DNA of 64,000 nt, from assembly GCF_000004075.3 (NCBI RefSeq), contig NC_026660.2:6758001-6822000 (forward strand), read 5' to 3'. Below, in pieces: positions 35,800 through 46,749 of this stretch. Numbering within the stretch: the stretch's first letter is position 1; every line of letters starts with the position of its first letter. The notes below the pieces were generated by a model, which had not been told where the DNA came from, did not search any database, and saw only the letters and a list, made by a program, of their open reading frames with translations. The translations under genes were made by a program, and so were the position numbers. The DNA is from Cucumis sativus. Lineage: Eukaryota; Streptophyta; Magnoliopsida; Cucurbitales; Cucurbitaceae.

Positions 35800-36219
35800 T
35801 CAATTCACTTCAACGTGCAACTTATCTGCAAAACAAATACAATAATTTCAATTTAATTATACTAAACAAAATTTGAGTTTATAAACATGTTCAAACGATT
35901 CTCTACCTTGAGTTCGTGTGAAAATATTGAAAAAGTAATTTCTTAGTAAGAAAAGACAGAGAAGGAAAAGAGATCGAGAAAGAATACCAGCAACTTCTTT
36001 TTCATCGCAATCTTCATCGCATTTAACTTCGCAATAACTTTGACCATTTTTACCATTTGTAAGACATTCTTTCTCACAACTTTCATAGCATGATTTGTAC
36101 CTAGCATCAAATTTGGACTCGTATTTGTCCTCCTTCTCTTCTCCATTGACAATGGAAAACTCCAAAACAGCCATTATTACAATGCATATCAACAACACTC
36201 CCATCATCTTCTTCGCCAT
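35800..36219 (-). CDS. Ole e 6-like secreted cysteine-rich protein B
   Basis: Two exons, 36219-35988 and 35825-35800, phase 1, giving 85 residues. I start at MAKKMMGV (36219) rather than the in-frame ATG at 36309, because the two paralogues start with MAKK and the TATA box lies at 36298-36289, inside the longer frame. Signal peptide, then six cysteines in the Ole e 6 pattern, with the central loop one residue longer (x10). The tail after the splice reads DKLHVEVN. Context and probable role are as for the two relatives. Confidence 0.88.
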
Positions 36220-36288
36220 AATTTTCTTTTCTTGCTTTGGATTGTGCCTTTTTACAAGTGCTTTGTTCAATGAGGATGAACAATATCT

Positions 36289-36298
36289 CTTTTTATAG
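36289..36298 (-). promoter_or_regulatory. TATA box of Ole e 6-like gene B
   Basis: CTATAAAAAG on the minus strand, 70-79 bases upstream of the chosen ATG at 36219. Its presence argues against the upstream in-frame ATG. Confidence 0.65.
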
Positions 36299-36309
36299 TA
36301 TTGTATCAT

Positions 36310-38760
36310 GGGGCTAAATTTAGAAACAAATGAAAAATAAAATAGATTTTCTCTTTCATTACAAACTTTAGATCCATATTAATAGAACAAACAATGGTTG
36401 GCCACTCATGTGTGCTAACAACAAATTAATATTGCACGTGGTGAACAATACTAAAAACTATACACCACTAAAAATAAGTTTTCCTCCCACTAACTCGAGT
36501 TCGAAGATTGTTCACTCGTTACTCTTTTCTTTTCCATATAGGATAACTGGGATTTCCTATGCTAACTTTAGAACTTGAACAATGGTCTGCACCATCAGCT
36601 TATCGATCGTATAGAAACTTGATTTATGGTTGGAGCTTAAACAAATTGTTTATTAAAGAATTGATTGGATTTAACGATACATACGTGATTACAAAAGTAA
36701 AACGAATATTTGATCCAACTATAAACATGAACAACTCGTGCAAGATCGATCAACATATAGTGATCGTTTATATATGTTAAACAAATTGTCCTATAGAATG
36801 TAATAGTGAATTTATGAGTCAATGATGTGGTTGGTTTACCTCGAGATTCATTCATTAAAGAGTTTAAGATATTAATATTGAATTATTGAATTTATAAATT
36901 ATAGATTCATAAGGTTCTTCTCACAATAGATTATTAAAGACTAATATTGAAAGAAAGTTTTGAAATGTTAAAATTAATTCATGAGATATATATTTATAGT
37001 TAAATTTGTATACAATTTTAAAATTATTTATTTAACTAAATAAGATAAATTTAATTAAATAAATTAGTCTTTTAAAAAAAATTAACAAACTATTTACATT
37101 AATTATTAAAGAAAAAATTTATTACATTTAATTTTTAGGAAGTGTAAATATTTTGTCAAATGTTCTATTTTTTATTACTTCCTTTAAATTAAATAATAAA
37201 GTATATGAGAATTATTATAAATATAGCAAAAAGAAAATGAAACTATTTACAAAATACAACAAAAATTTTTTTTAATGAGTATAAAGAAGTTTATAAATTT
37301 TACTATATTTTGCAAATAGTTTTAATATTTTGATATTTTTTAAAATATCCAAAAGAAAATATAAAATATTTAACTTGATTTAGTTAATTAATTAATTAAA
37401 TTAAGACTATTATAAATGAAAAAATATAAAAAAGTATTTATAAAATATAACAAAATTTCATAAATTTATAAGTATCTATCATTGAAATATAATTTTTTAT
37501 TATATTTTATAAATATTTTGGTTCCATATTTGAGGATTAAAATCTTATTTGTAACATTAAACTAAAAAGCGAATTCGAGATCTTCCCACCATCCAACATG
37601 ACACTTTATCGATATCTTCATCAAAAAAATTTGCAAAATTAACCTACAATATTGTTGATAAAAATCAACATATGATAGAAGTACGACCATGATGCCAATT
37701 GTATCTATAAACTATAAACCATAAAATATTGACATTAAAAAGCTTCATGTAACACAATTTTTCTTTAAGTGAAAATGAGATGTCAATTTTGTGTGTATTT
37801 GATTATTTGATCAAAAAATCAATTGATTGATTGACTGTTAATTAAGAAGGAAATAAAGGTTTAAAGTATGATTAACTCTATAATAGCAATTTCTTAGTAC
37901 GTTGTTTGGTGCACATAGTTTAGTTATAATAAGAGTGTGTGTGGTTAATTGTAATTTGTAAGGTTAAAATAATCGATAATGGAGTTGAATAGCGAAGATT
38001 TTAGTTTTTATAGTTTGAGGTACAAATTAGAAAGCTTACAAAGGGTGTTAACTATTTTAGTCCGTGTTCATTGAGTTGTTAATGTTTAACGCATGCATTT
38101 TTCTTAAGTATTGAATTTAGGGTTTTATAATTAAAGTTTTTTTTTTTTTTTTTGGTATTATACAAAGTATATGTGTGTACCTTAAGTATTTGTATATCTT
38201 AAATATTACATTGTAAATATAAATAATAAAAAGATTTGGTTGCTTAAGGTGGTCACTAGTCACCCGTGTCGATCGTGAAACGTGGTCATCAAAGTCCATC
38301 AAGCACATTAGGTCTCATAGGAGTTAGTTTTTAGAGATAGTAGTCGTCAAAGTCTCAGTTATGAACTACGGTTTGTTGTTGAAGGTACCCTCTCAAATTA
38401 AAGTTAGTCATTGAAGACGGTCATCCAGAAACGATTGTCAATAGAGTTAAATACAAGTTTTTTCTTTCATCATTAACTTCTTAAAGTTCTTTTGTTGGTA
38501 TTCTTTAAATAACTTTAGCAAAAACTATATATTCTAAGTTTTAAATAGTCATCTCTAGTTAATAACCCAATTAATTAGAGATGTTGACAATTAGTTTAGA
38601 AAATCGTTACCATGTGGATTCACATATCAATAAGTACACCAAAGACCAAAAAACTTTATAATCCCAATATTGGAATCACATTACAAGTTTAATTTCGATA
38701 TAATATTAATTACTACTTGATCCTTCACAAGAGCTCTTCTTTCCTTTTTGTCCATATTAT
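36310..38760. other. Spacer between Ole e 6-like genes B and C
   Basis: No gene. It holds two adjacent palindromic TA-rich repeats at 37205-37530, an 18-base T run near 38140, and a segment near 38230-38450 with repeated 'gtcatc' and 'gtcgtc' words but no intact frame. Confidence 0.4.
37205..37530. repeat. Two neighbouring palindromic TA-rich repeats
   Basis: The first (37205-37330) begins 'tataaatatagcaaaa' and ends 'ttttactatattttgcaaat'. The second (37405-37530) begins 'atttataaaatataacaaaa' and ends 'attatattttataaatattt'. Both have inverted ends and a 'tctatca'-type core or remnant, like the copy at 27950-28129. Confidence 0.45.
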
Positions 38761-38766
38761 TCAATG

Positions 38767-39253
38767 CTAATGGATATGCAACTTATCTGCAAAACAAATA
38801 CAACAATTAAAATTAAATATAGTGAATAAATTTTATTTACAAATCTACAAGAATAAAGAAAAAATGTATATAAAAGATATTGTAAATTTTGTTAATATAT
38901 CGTCGATTAATTTTCTTAAAACGATAGAATGGAAATATAATGTTAGTACATTCTAAACTTACATCATAATTTAAATTTAACATGTTAGAAGTAAAAGAAA
39001 GATAAGAGAGGATGAGATGAGTACCGGCAGCTTCTTTTGCACCACAATCTTCGTCGCATTTAACTTCACAATAACTGTGGCCACTTCCACGTTCAATGCA
39101 TTCTTTCTCACAAGTTACAAAGCAGGCCTTGTACTTGGCATCAAATTTGGCTTCGTAACTGGCCACTTCATACTCCTTATTGGCAGTGGCAAATTGCAAA
39201 CTGGTTACCACCACAATGCACATCAAAAACACTGCCATCATTTTCTTGGCCAT
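38767..39253 (-). CDS. Ole e 6-like secreted cysteine-rich protein C
   Basis: Two exons, 39253-39025 and 38786-38767, phase 1, giving 82 residues. Signal peptide (MMAVFLMCIVVVTSLQFATA), then C-x3-C-x3-C-x9-C-x3-C-x3-C with CEKEC and YCEVKCDEDC, very close to Ole e 6. The short tail after the splice reads DKLHIH. A CTATAAAAAG TATA box is at 39342-39333. It is the third member of the tandem set and the most upstream in transcription direction. Confidence 0.9.
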
Positions 39254-39332
39254 TTTTTTTTTTTGTTGTTTCTTGGCTTTGGTGATTCTTTTAGGTCTTG
39301 CTGTGGATGAAGTTCTTGGGCAGATGAGAAGC

Positions 39333-39342
39333 CTTTTTATAG
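39333..39342 (-). promoter_or_regulatory. TATA box of Ole e 6-like gene C
   Basis: CTATAAAAAG on the minus strand, 80-89 bases upstream of the ATG at 39253, identical to the one of gene B. Confidence 0.65.
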
Positions 39343-39550
39343 TAAGGGTTTACCTAAGAATGGAATGTCTATTTTTGTTAGAAATTAGTTATAAAGGGCC
39401 ATAAAATATATGGTGTGTGTGTGTAATAATACATAATAGGAATGTTAATTGTAGGCCATGCTTTCATAATGAACATAAGGAACATTTGAAATTTGATCAG
39501 GCGGAAATCATGATGAAGGACTCTCTAATTATGATCACAAGTCTAATTAA

Positions 39551-39990
39551 ATATAGGGAAGAGAGAAAAAGAGAGATTGATTTCATTGCATAACACATCA
39601 TCTAGTTTTGTCAAATTGCTTACTTTTTTTCTTTAATTATATATGTATGTTATTTTTGTTATTTAATAAGTGATACATGTTGTAATGGAATAAAAATAAT
39701 GGTTCATAAGATAATAAACAAACATAAGTGTACTTGAAGGAGAAATGTTTGGTATTGGAATTTGTGTGGTGTGCATGCTAGCCATCAAAAGATAAATGAA
39801 TTTGAGACTTTGTTTAAAGATTATAGATTTGAAGTCCAAATATAACATCAGAATTTGAATCCAATTTGAAGTTGAAAGCCTCAAGAAGTATCTATGTCCA
39901 AACCAATATTTAAATAGACATGTTTAGGTTGGTTAGTAGAAAAAAGAATAGAGTATTTAATCCTATATCTAAGTAGTCTTTTGTTTCATC
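39551..39990 (+). repeat. 440-bp direct repeat, copy 1
   Basis: Base-by-base comparison with 62209-62648 shows the same length (440) and four substitutions, so about 99% identity. Similarity stops abruptly at both ends. No terminal inverted repeat, target-site duplication or TG...CA ends were found. On the minus strand it carries a TATA-like CTATTTAAATA and a short open frame, but coding is not convincing. Confidence 0.9.
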
Positions 39991-40098
39991 AAAAGACCTT
40001 CATACTATTTTGTAGAGGACAATTGTCCTTGCGAGCTCTGTGGAGAACGAGGACACTGCGGCTGCCGTAGACTTGGAATTCCGTGCACGGAAAGGTGA
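39973..40098 (+). pseudogene. Cysteine-rich exon-like fragment
   Basis: An open stretch without ATG, ending at TGA 40096-40098. A good splice acceptor ('tactattttgtag') precedes 40016. After it the frame reads DNCPCELCGERGHCGC, then a further PC (C-x-C-x2-C-x5-C-x-C-x6-C). Base composition is clearly GC-richer than the surroundings, as expected of coding DNA. No first exon or signal peptide could be tied to it. It may be the last exon of a small secreted cysteine-rich peptide gene or a fragment of one. Confidence 0.35.
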
Positions 40099-40109
40099 AG
40101 AGGGTGCAC

Positions 40110-41123
40110 GAGAGGTTACTGTGAAAACCGTTTTGGGTATATGTAATCATGGTAAATGTAGGATGGGTAATGCATAGTTGGGGGTGTTAGAGCACCGAAT
40201 CAAGTTCAGTTCATAATTACTATGAGTCAACCAAATGCATTCTTTCATTTTGCAAGTCAATCGAAGAGAATATGGCTCTTTAAGGAAGTTAATTCTACCA
40301 ATGGAATAATTACTGCCCCTCTTGGACTGTATGGTCGACTTGTCTCTTTCATTTGTGATGTCTCTACACTGCCTAATATGTAATTGAATTTACATATAAT
40401 TCAATATTATATGTCTTCTTTTTTGTATAAAAATAATGACATATAATTCAAAAACTATTATATATCACTTTTTTCCCCCACACAGTACTACATCCAATTT
40501 TTTCATTCCTTATTTGATATAATTTCCTCCTTTCTCATTTTCTTCCAAATTAAGAAAATGGACATACTACTAACTTAACTATTTGAGCCACCAATGGTGA
40601 TGATCAACTTGGTATATTTTGATAGATATCAATTAAAGATCATGAGGACCAACTTGGTGGAATGATTAGATCATATATACCATGGTCATTTTTTTAGAAG
40701 GTTTTTTTTAAATACAATTCGTGGATTAAATTTAAACTCGGACTCTTCCAAAGTTAAAGATACAAATGTTAATTAAATTAAGTTAATATGGCATGGTTTT
40801 ATTTCTAACATGGAAGAGGATTCAGTTGAGACTTGTAATTTTAATAATTAATTTCCAAACAATAACTCATCACAATTTAATTTTATATTTTAATAACCAA
40901 TATTAGACTATAATTTTAGAAAACCTTGTTTAATTTAAAGTACAATATATATTTGGAAATTTTGCCCAAATAAAGGAAACCCATACTCAAAGCAAAATAA
41001 ATAGAAAATCATTTTGTTCATTGGAGTGGAAACAGACAGAAAACAACTTTAAATCCTTTTCTTTTTTCTTCTTTCTTTTTTGGTTAACCAAAAGCCATAA
41101 CAAAACCCTAAACTCCGAGAGAA

Positions 41124-41167
<44 letters not shown>

Positions 41168-41350
41168 TTTTATTCCTTGACAAAACCAAAGTATATAATA
41201 TGATATTCAATTTGTTTTTTTCTCATTAATTAATTTATACAATTTTTTTCTTCCTTTATTGCTCTCTTTTTCCAATATTCTATATCATAAATACGTTATT
41301 AAATCATTGCTTCATCACTCTTAGTTCCCTCACTAGCTATTATAGTTTCA
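40110..41350. other. Spacer with TA microsatellite
   Basis: No gene. Contains a loose copy of the dispersed motif near 40727-40795 and a TA run of about 41 bases at 41126-41166. Confidence 0.45.
41126..41166. repeat. AT/TA microsatellite
   Basis: Uninterrupted dinucleotide run of about 41 bases. Confidence 0.9.
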
Positions 41351-41363
41351 TTCCTTTTAGCAA

Positions 41364-41732
41364 ATGAGAAGCTCAATCTCCATTCTCTCATGCACCTGCT
41401 CTCCTCCCTTCTATCAACTCTCCGCCATGCTCCACCTCCAGACGGAAAATTGCCACTGTGTGAAGGCAATGCACTCTGTCATCTGCCACCGCAATAACAC
41501 CATGACGAAGAACAACAATGTGGGTCATAAATGGACTGAGTACCAAGGCATTCATAATCGTGATGGTTTGCTAGATCCACTTGACCACCATCTTCAAACC
41601 GAAATCCTCCGTTACGGTCGGTTCGTTGAAGCCGCATACGACTCCTTTCAATACAACCCCATTTCACCATTTTATGCAACATGCCGCCACTCGAAATCAT
41701 CGTTACTAAATAGAACTGGGCTGAGTAAATGA
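41364..41732 (+). pseudogene. Phospholipase A1 (class I/DAD1-like) N-terminal fragment
   Basis: 122-residue frame. Residues about 55-122 read WTEYQGIHNRDGLLDPLDHH, then EILRYGRFVEAAYDSF and TGLSK. This is the conserved entry block of chloroplast phospholipase A1 (PLA1-I gamma/DAD1 family lipases), normally followed by several hundred residues with a GxSxG active site. Here the frame ends and no lipase core follows. The first 50 residues look like the transit-peptide region. It is therefore a truncated copy rather than a working lipase; a very short truncated protein cannot be excluded. Confidence 0.7.
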
Positions 41733-41818
41733 ACTCAATGTATCTTTTTCAAAAGAAGAAAACCACATTTTTCAATCAAAGCAGAGAACTTAGCAGGAAT
41801 TATGGGTGACAATTCTAC

Positions 41819-41944
41819 TTAAACACTTTCACCCTTCTCAAATATAGTATCAAAATCATCTGCAAAGTAAACCTCTGGAGTCTCCTCAACAACAAAAGTA
41901 TCTTGACAACTCCAAACTGGGTTTTCCATTTGTGTTTGATTCAT
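41819..41944 (-). CDS. Small minus-strand open frame, possible exon remnant
   Basis: 41 residues from ATG (41944) to TAA, reading in part VVEETPEVYFADDFDTIFEK, acidic and non-repetitive with better base composition than its surroundings. I do not recognise it. It may be a first-exon scrap from another gene, in keeping with the fragment-rich block around it. Confidence 0.25.
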   Translation of the reverse strand: MNQTQMENPVWSCQDTFVVEETPEVYFADDFDTIFEKGESV

Positions 41945-42144
41945 GTTGTTGTTGTTGTTTATTTTATTTTTTTAAAAAAATAGTGTTGCAACAATGTTGG
42001 TAAAATGGTGATGTCAAGTCATTCCTTGAAAGTTGAGGGAGTTAAGAAGCTAAGAAAAATTCTTTAAATAAATAAATACATATATTTTGAATGGGTACTT
42101 TACACTTCTTAAATTCATTTTTTTGATCCGGACTGCTCTTTCAG

Positions 42145-44169
42145 GTACTTGGTCCTTGGGGATTGGGATGGGAAATCTGGATGGATGGGATGGAGATTAC
42201 ACAATTCACTTACTACCTGGTCATTTGTTTCTGATAAGTATTATCGGTGTTGTTTGACAATTTAAGTGAAGAATTCCACAAATGCAGCTATGTGTGAACA
42301 TGATACGCAATGCAAATGTGGAAGAAACTAGTGTAGCAAAATTCACTTCAAGTTGAAAACTTTTTTCCTTTGGTGGAAGTGGCTATCATATGATTGGATA
42401 TTGTTTCTTCCTGTTTTAGGGAAATTTACTGTTTTTATGTTTTGAAATTCGTTGCATAGATTCAGTTATACATCTTACTTACTTTGTTGATCTCTCTCTA
42501 TTTTCAGGCTGGAAGTCAAAAAATATTGCCTGTATCTGTTGAAATCACGCCTTATGGTCTTGAACGTATTCTCATGTTACTGCAGGTGATACAGTGTCTT
42601 TGCTGGCCTTGTAAAAATATTTTGAGTTTAATAAAACAGGATAACTACGGATGTACAAGAGTTTAATTATCATTATTCTTGTGTGAGTGGGAATTTGAAG
42701 TCCTCTTTGAAGAAAGCTGTTTGTCATAAAAGAACAAAATTTAAATTGCTTAATTTTTACATTTTAGTGGAAAAGAAGATGAACAGTATGTAAATTAAAA
42801 AATTTCCCTTTTACATTCTCCTATTATCAGCATATTCTCATTTCTAAACTTTCAAAAGCCTCGCTCCTTTTATAGTGTGTCTTGATTCTTTATTCTTTGT
42901 CGTTGGTAAGGCCTAACACTTCTTAGTTCTACATGAAAAGATTTTATTTTTCACTGTTGTTGCCCGATTCTGTATTATTGTTATTTTGAATCTAGCTTCA
43001 TTCTTTAAACAATGGGCATTTTCTTAAAAAGTCTCTTTCTTTTTTTCCTTAATATGTATATTTTTGGCAAGAAATGAAATTGAATTTGTTTGGAGAAGTG
43101 ATTGTGAAAATGAGATATTTTTCTTCCCCATGACATGAAGGAGATATTTTTGGAGGAGTTATGTTTGGAAGAACGAAAGGTTGAAAGATTTTTATTTTTA
43201 TTGAGATGTCCAACTACCGATTCTTATTTTTTGTTTAGCTCTTGGTTAACCCTTTTGTAGAGCTACTGTCTTTTTTTATCTATTAACAAAGAGATCCGTT
43301 TTCCTTTCAAAGAAAAAAAAGTACTGAATAAAAATAATTTTGATTTGTGGAAGTGACTGTGATCTTTATTCATATGCGATCAAGGTTTCTTTATTCTAGT
43401 TTATCTGTTTATCTTTCACACAGGATTAATAAATATATAGTAAATATAATGTGACCTTCACTTAAACTTTAAGGTTTAGTGATGAGTATTAGGAGTAAGA
43501 GGTTCAGTGATTTTTATTGTACGTCTTTCCCTCTATTTCAGGAAGGAAATGAGTGCATATTATTTAGAACATGGCAACGTTCACCAGGTTCAGACACATT
43601 TCTAACATCTTTGTGGAAGAAGCTCATTTGTTTCTTCCTTTAGGATTACCAATCCCTGCGTATGTTTCTTCCTTTAATTGTATATGGATGCCCAACTCTT
43701 TTTTAAAAAAATTGATTAAAAATATTATTGTTTGTGTAATTATTTTTTGACTAGCAAATGGCATAAGACATAATAGGTATGATCAGGTTTTGAAGGCATC
43801 TCATGCTTTCAACATATTGGACTCAAGAGGCTTCATTGGAGTAACCGAGCGTGCTCGTTATTTTGGTCGAATGCGAAGGTTAGAGCAATAGCTTTAATTT
43901 TTCTCTTTCTTCATTTTCTTTCTTCTTAAGATAGAGACTTGATGCGAAGTTTTTTGTTTTTCTTTTTCCCCAGCATTTGTTCTTATTGGTTGATTTTAGT
44001 TTAGATTTCTTTATGTGCTGAAATTAATTTCATTCCATCAGTTTAGCTCGTCAGTGTGCGCAACTGTGGCTGATAACCCGAGAATCCCTAGGTCATCCAC
44101 TTGGTGTTGCTTCTGATCCTGTTGATCTTGTTATGTCCTAAAGAACTTCTGGATGCAGCGATCAAAAAG
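42145..44169 (+). pseudogene. Intron-bearing fragment of organellar glycyl-tRNA synthetase (EDD1-like)
   Basis: Five exon remnants in order, separated by introns with usable splice signals: 42145-42215 ([20 protein letters not shown]), 42508-42585 (LPVSVEIT then YGLERILMLLQ), 43542-43659 (EMSAYYLEHGN), 43777-43878 ([27 protein letters not shown]) and 44042-44169 (SLARQCAQLWL, RESLGHPLGV). These match the alpha-subunit part of the bacterial-type GlyRS used in plastids and mitochondria. Breaks: an extra codon between T and Y in exon 2, stops in exon 3, and one extra base with a resulting stop late in exon 5. Both gene ends are missing. Because introns remain, it is a DNA-level copy, not a retrocopy. 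Confidence 0.8.
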
Positions 44170-44530
44170 GTTAATATATATATGTTGATGATTTAGTTCG
44201 TTATCACTATTGCTAATAATACCACTTCAGAGACACAACAGCCAACAGCCAACGTATGTAGGAGGTTTGTCTGTGCATGGTAGGATTAGATGTGTTTGAT
44301 TTTGAAAAATTCTTTTAATTGTTGTATCTGTTGTTTAAGGGGCTTCTTTCATTTGAACATTGCCATATCTTTTCATTTATTAATGAAAACTTTGTATTTT
44401 ATTAAAAAAATAAATCTAAGTCTATGTATTTCTGTCATTTACCTTTTTTCTTAAGCTGTAGCTTTAGTATTAAAAGATATTAAAGTTTACTAAACTGAAA
44501 AAATATGAACAAAAAATATGCGGAAATAGG

Positions 44531-45670
44531 ATGGAGTTGGGAAGAGGGCTTCCACCGCATATTGTTGGTGAAATCTTGTGTAGGGTTGTCATCTCCAATT
44601 TGCCCAACTTGAGGCTTCTCTCTAAAGCTTGGAATCATTTTATCTTACATAACGCTCATCATTTCTTTTTTACAAACGCAAATGATGCATTTCTTCTCTC
44701 CACATGTGATCGAACTCCCAATAACAAAGATCTTTATCCTAAGATGCATTGTATCCGTTTTGATACTACCAAACATTTGGGTTTGGATTTGGAATCGGAA
44801 TGGACTAAATCACCCTCCTTAACCCTTGATGGTGATTGGTTATTTATCTATATGAATGATAATTCCTGCAATGGTCTTGTCTTTATTTGTAAATGTGCTT
44901 TTCGTTCTCGTTGCGATGGCATATTCAATCCTTTGACTAATGAGTTCCTCCAAGTTCCTCGAGGTGAGTTTGACGGTGATAATTACTACTTTGGATTAGG
45001 TTTTAGCCCTACAACAAAACAATACAAATTGTTTCGAGTTACTGACTCATTCTTTATTGATGGTAACTTTGACAATAACTCATCGATAATGGATGTTTTA
45101 CACTTTAGTAGAAGGAGTGAAACTAATCACAACTATAACCAATGGAGGCAACTCCACTCTATCCCTCCTATCATATGCAGTCATGGTGCTTATTTGAATG
45201 GTATCATCTATTAGATTGGAATAACAGAATTAGATAAACAAGATGAGTATCACGTATATGCTCTCGATGTTGAAACTGAACAGATTAAATTGAGTGCTGT
45301 CTTGGATCTTGGTTGTCCTTGCTCCATCTCCAAATTATCGTTGCAGCAATTTAATGGCAGCATTTATGCATCTTTCCTCATCAATGTCATTCAAGTGTGG
45401 AAGATGGAAGAGAAAGATTTGTGGATTAAAGAATTTGTTATTGATGACATACCAAATAATTGGAGCTCCTTTACCCTTATCAAGGCCTTTGAGAATGGAG
45501 AGATATTGTGTATGGTTAATTTTGATTTTTTTTGTTGGTATAATTCTTTCACGGGGAGGAAGAAGATTGTGCCTAAGAATCAAAAGAAGGGTAGAAATGT
45601 GTGTCAAATAGAATATTTGAATTTTGGTTTGCTTCAAAATATTTTGACAGGAAAAGAGACAAAAGAGTGA
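44531..45670 (+). pseudogene. F-box protein gene interrupted by one in-frame TAG
   Basis: Starts MELGRGLPPHIVGEILCRVV with an F-box at about residues 6-42 (LPPHIVGEILCR...LRLLSKAWNHFI), then an F-box-associated region (NGLVFICK, IFNPLTNEFLQVPRG, YYFGLGFSPTTKQYKLFRV). Such proteins are substrate receptors of SCF ubiquitin ligases. At codon 228 (45212-45214) a TAG follows GIIY; the same frame then runs on to 45670 with clear F-box-associated sequence (VYALDVETEQIKLSAVLDLG, LWIKEFVIDDIPNNW). A tryptophan would fit at the stop. The whole frame is 380 codons. It is either a young pseudogene or a gene making a 227-residue truncated protein. No other break was seen. Confidence 0.75.
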
Positions 45671-45781
45671 CAGATCGTAGATAGCAGCTACGTTTCAGTA
45701 TCCATTGTTTATCCATTGAAGGTTGGTGAAGGGGAAAGGCAGTGATTGAGAATCCCATAAGCTTTGCAGAGATGTATAAGC

Positions 45782-46229
45782 AATGAAGCTGTTCTTGCAA
45801 TGTTTAATCATAAAGGACACAGCAAACTCAATCCTTCTACTTAATTTATTGCTTTAGTTATAATTATGTCCCTAACATTTATGACCTTTTTAGTTCTCAT
45901 TTTTGTTCTATCATATTGTGATCTTCAAACCTTTTCATTTTCATCTCTTTTGTGTATTTTTAATTTCTTTCATTAAAGTACATTTATTATTATAGTTTTT
46001 TTTTTGCTTTTTTCATAGAACGTCTCTCCACCCTTTCGTTTTGCTTCTTTCCTTTCTTTTCTTTTTTACTTCCCTTTCTTTCTTTCTTCGTTCCTTTTCT
46101 TTTTTTTACTTGAATTTTTAAAAAAAATCAACTTTTCTCCATGGAAATTCAGCAACATTTGTGTTCTTATTCAATAGAAAAAATATTGTTGTGTTCTTTA
46201 TGAATAAACATTGCAAGAACAGCTTCATT
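45782..46229. repeat. Inverted repeat pair, 39-bp arms
   Basis: 45782-45820 and 46191-46229 are reverse complements with two mismatches in 39 bases (shared word 'atgaagctgttcttgcaatg'). A 370-base spacer with T/C-rich runs lies between. It sits between the F-box gene and the F-box fragment. It could be the ends of a small foldback element or an inverted copy of the F-box gene 3' flank. Confidence 0.7.
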
Positions 46230-46383
46230 TTTTCTTATAAGAATTGAGTTTGGTGATTAGATTTAATATCTTACAATTTGTTTTACTATCTCAATGTTGT
46301 GAGAGTAAAAAAAAAAGTTGTCCAACATAATCAGATAGCATGTTTAATATGTTCCTACATTTGAACCCCTTGCAAATTACACC

Positions 46384-46660
46384 ATGTGTCATTTGAGTAT
46401 ATCGTTGAAACTGGATCTTGGTCTTTGCTCTGCTTCCTATGTATGCTTAAAGCAATTTAATGGCAGCATTTATGCATTTTTTTTCATCAACCTATCCACT
46501 TATAACTCCACCATACAGGTGTACTCAAAGATGCAAGAGAAAAATTTATGGATTAGAGAATTTGTTATTGATGACATACCAAATGATTGGGGGCTCCTTT
46601 ACCCTTATCAAAGCCTATGAGAATGGAGAGGTTTCAATGCCAAAAGAAAGCTTTCAGTAA
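46384..46660 (+). pseudogene. F-box gene 3' fragment
   Basis: Translates to LKQFNGSIYAFF and LWIREFVIDDIPNDW, clearly related to LQQFNGSIYASF and LWIKEFVIDDIPNNW of the F-box gene 1 kb upstream. A frame change follows the DDIPNDW block, after which LIKAYENGE continues in another frame. The 5' two-thirds, including the F-box, is absent. A decayed partial duplicate. Confidence 0.75.
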
Positions 46661-46749
46661 CATATGGCAATAAGCAATATCATATTTGTTATCAGCAGAT
46701 AGAAAGACGATGAAATGCCAAAAGAAAGCTCCTGTCAATGGCATCTTGG

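Noticed and set aside
39663-39884. 73-residue minus-strand frame repeated in both copies of the 440-bp unit
   Set aside because: Present in both copies only because the DNA is duplicated; one replacement in few differences, no homology, AT-rich codon use. Kept only as a note in the repeat finding.
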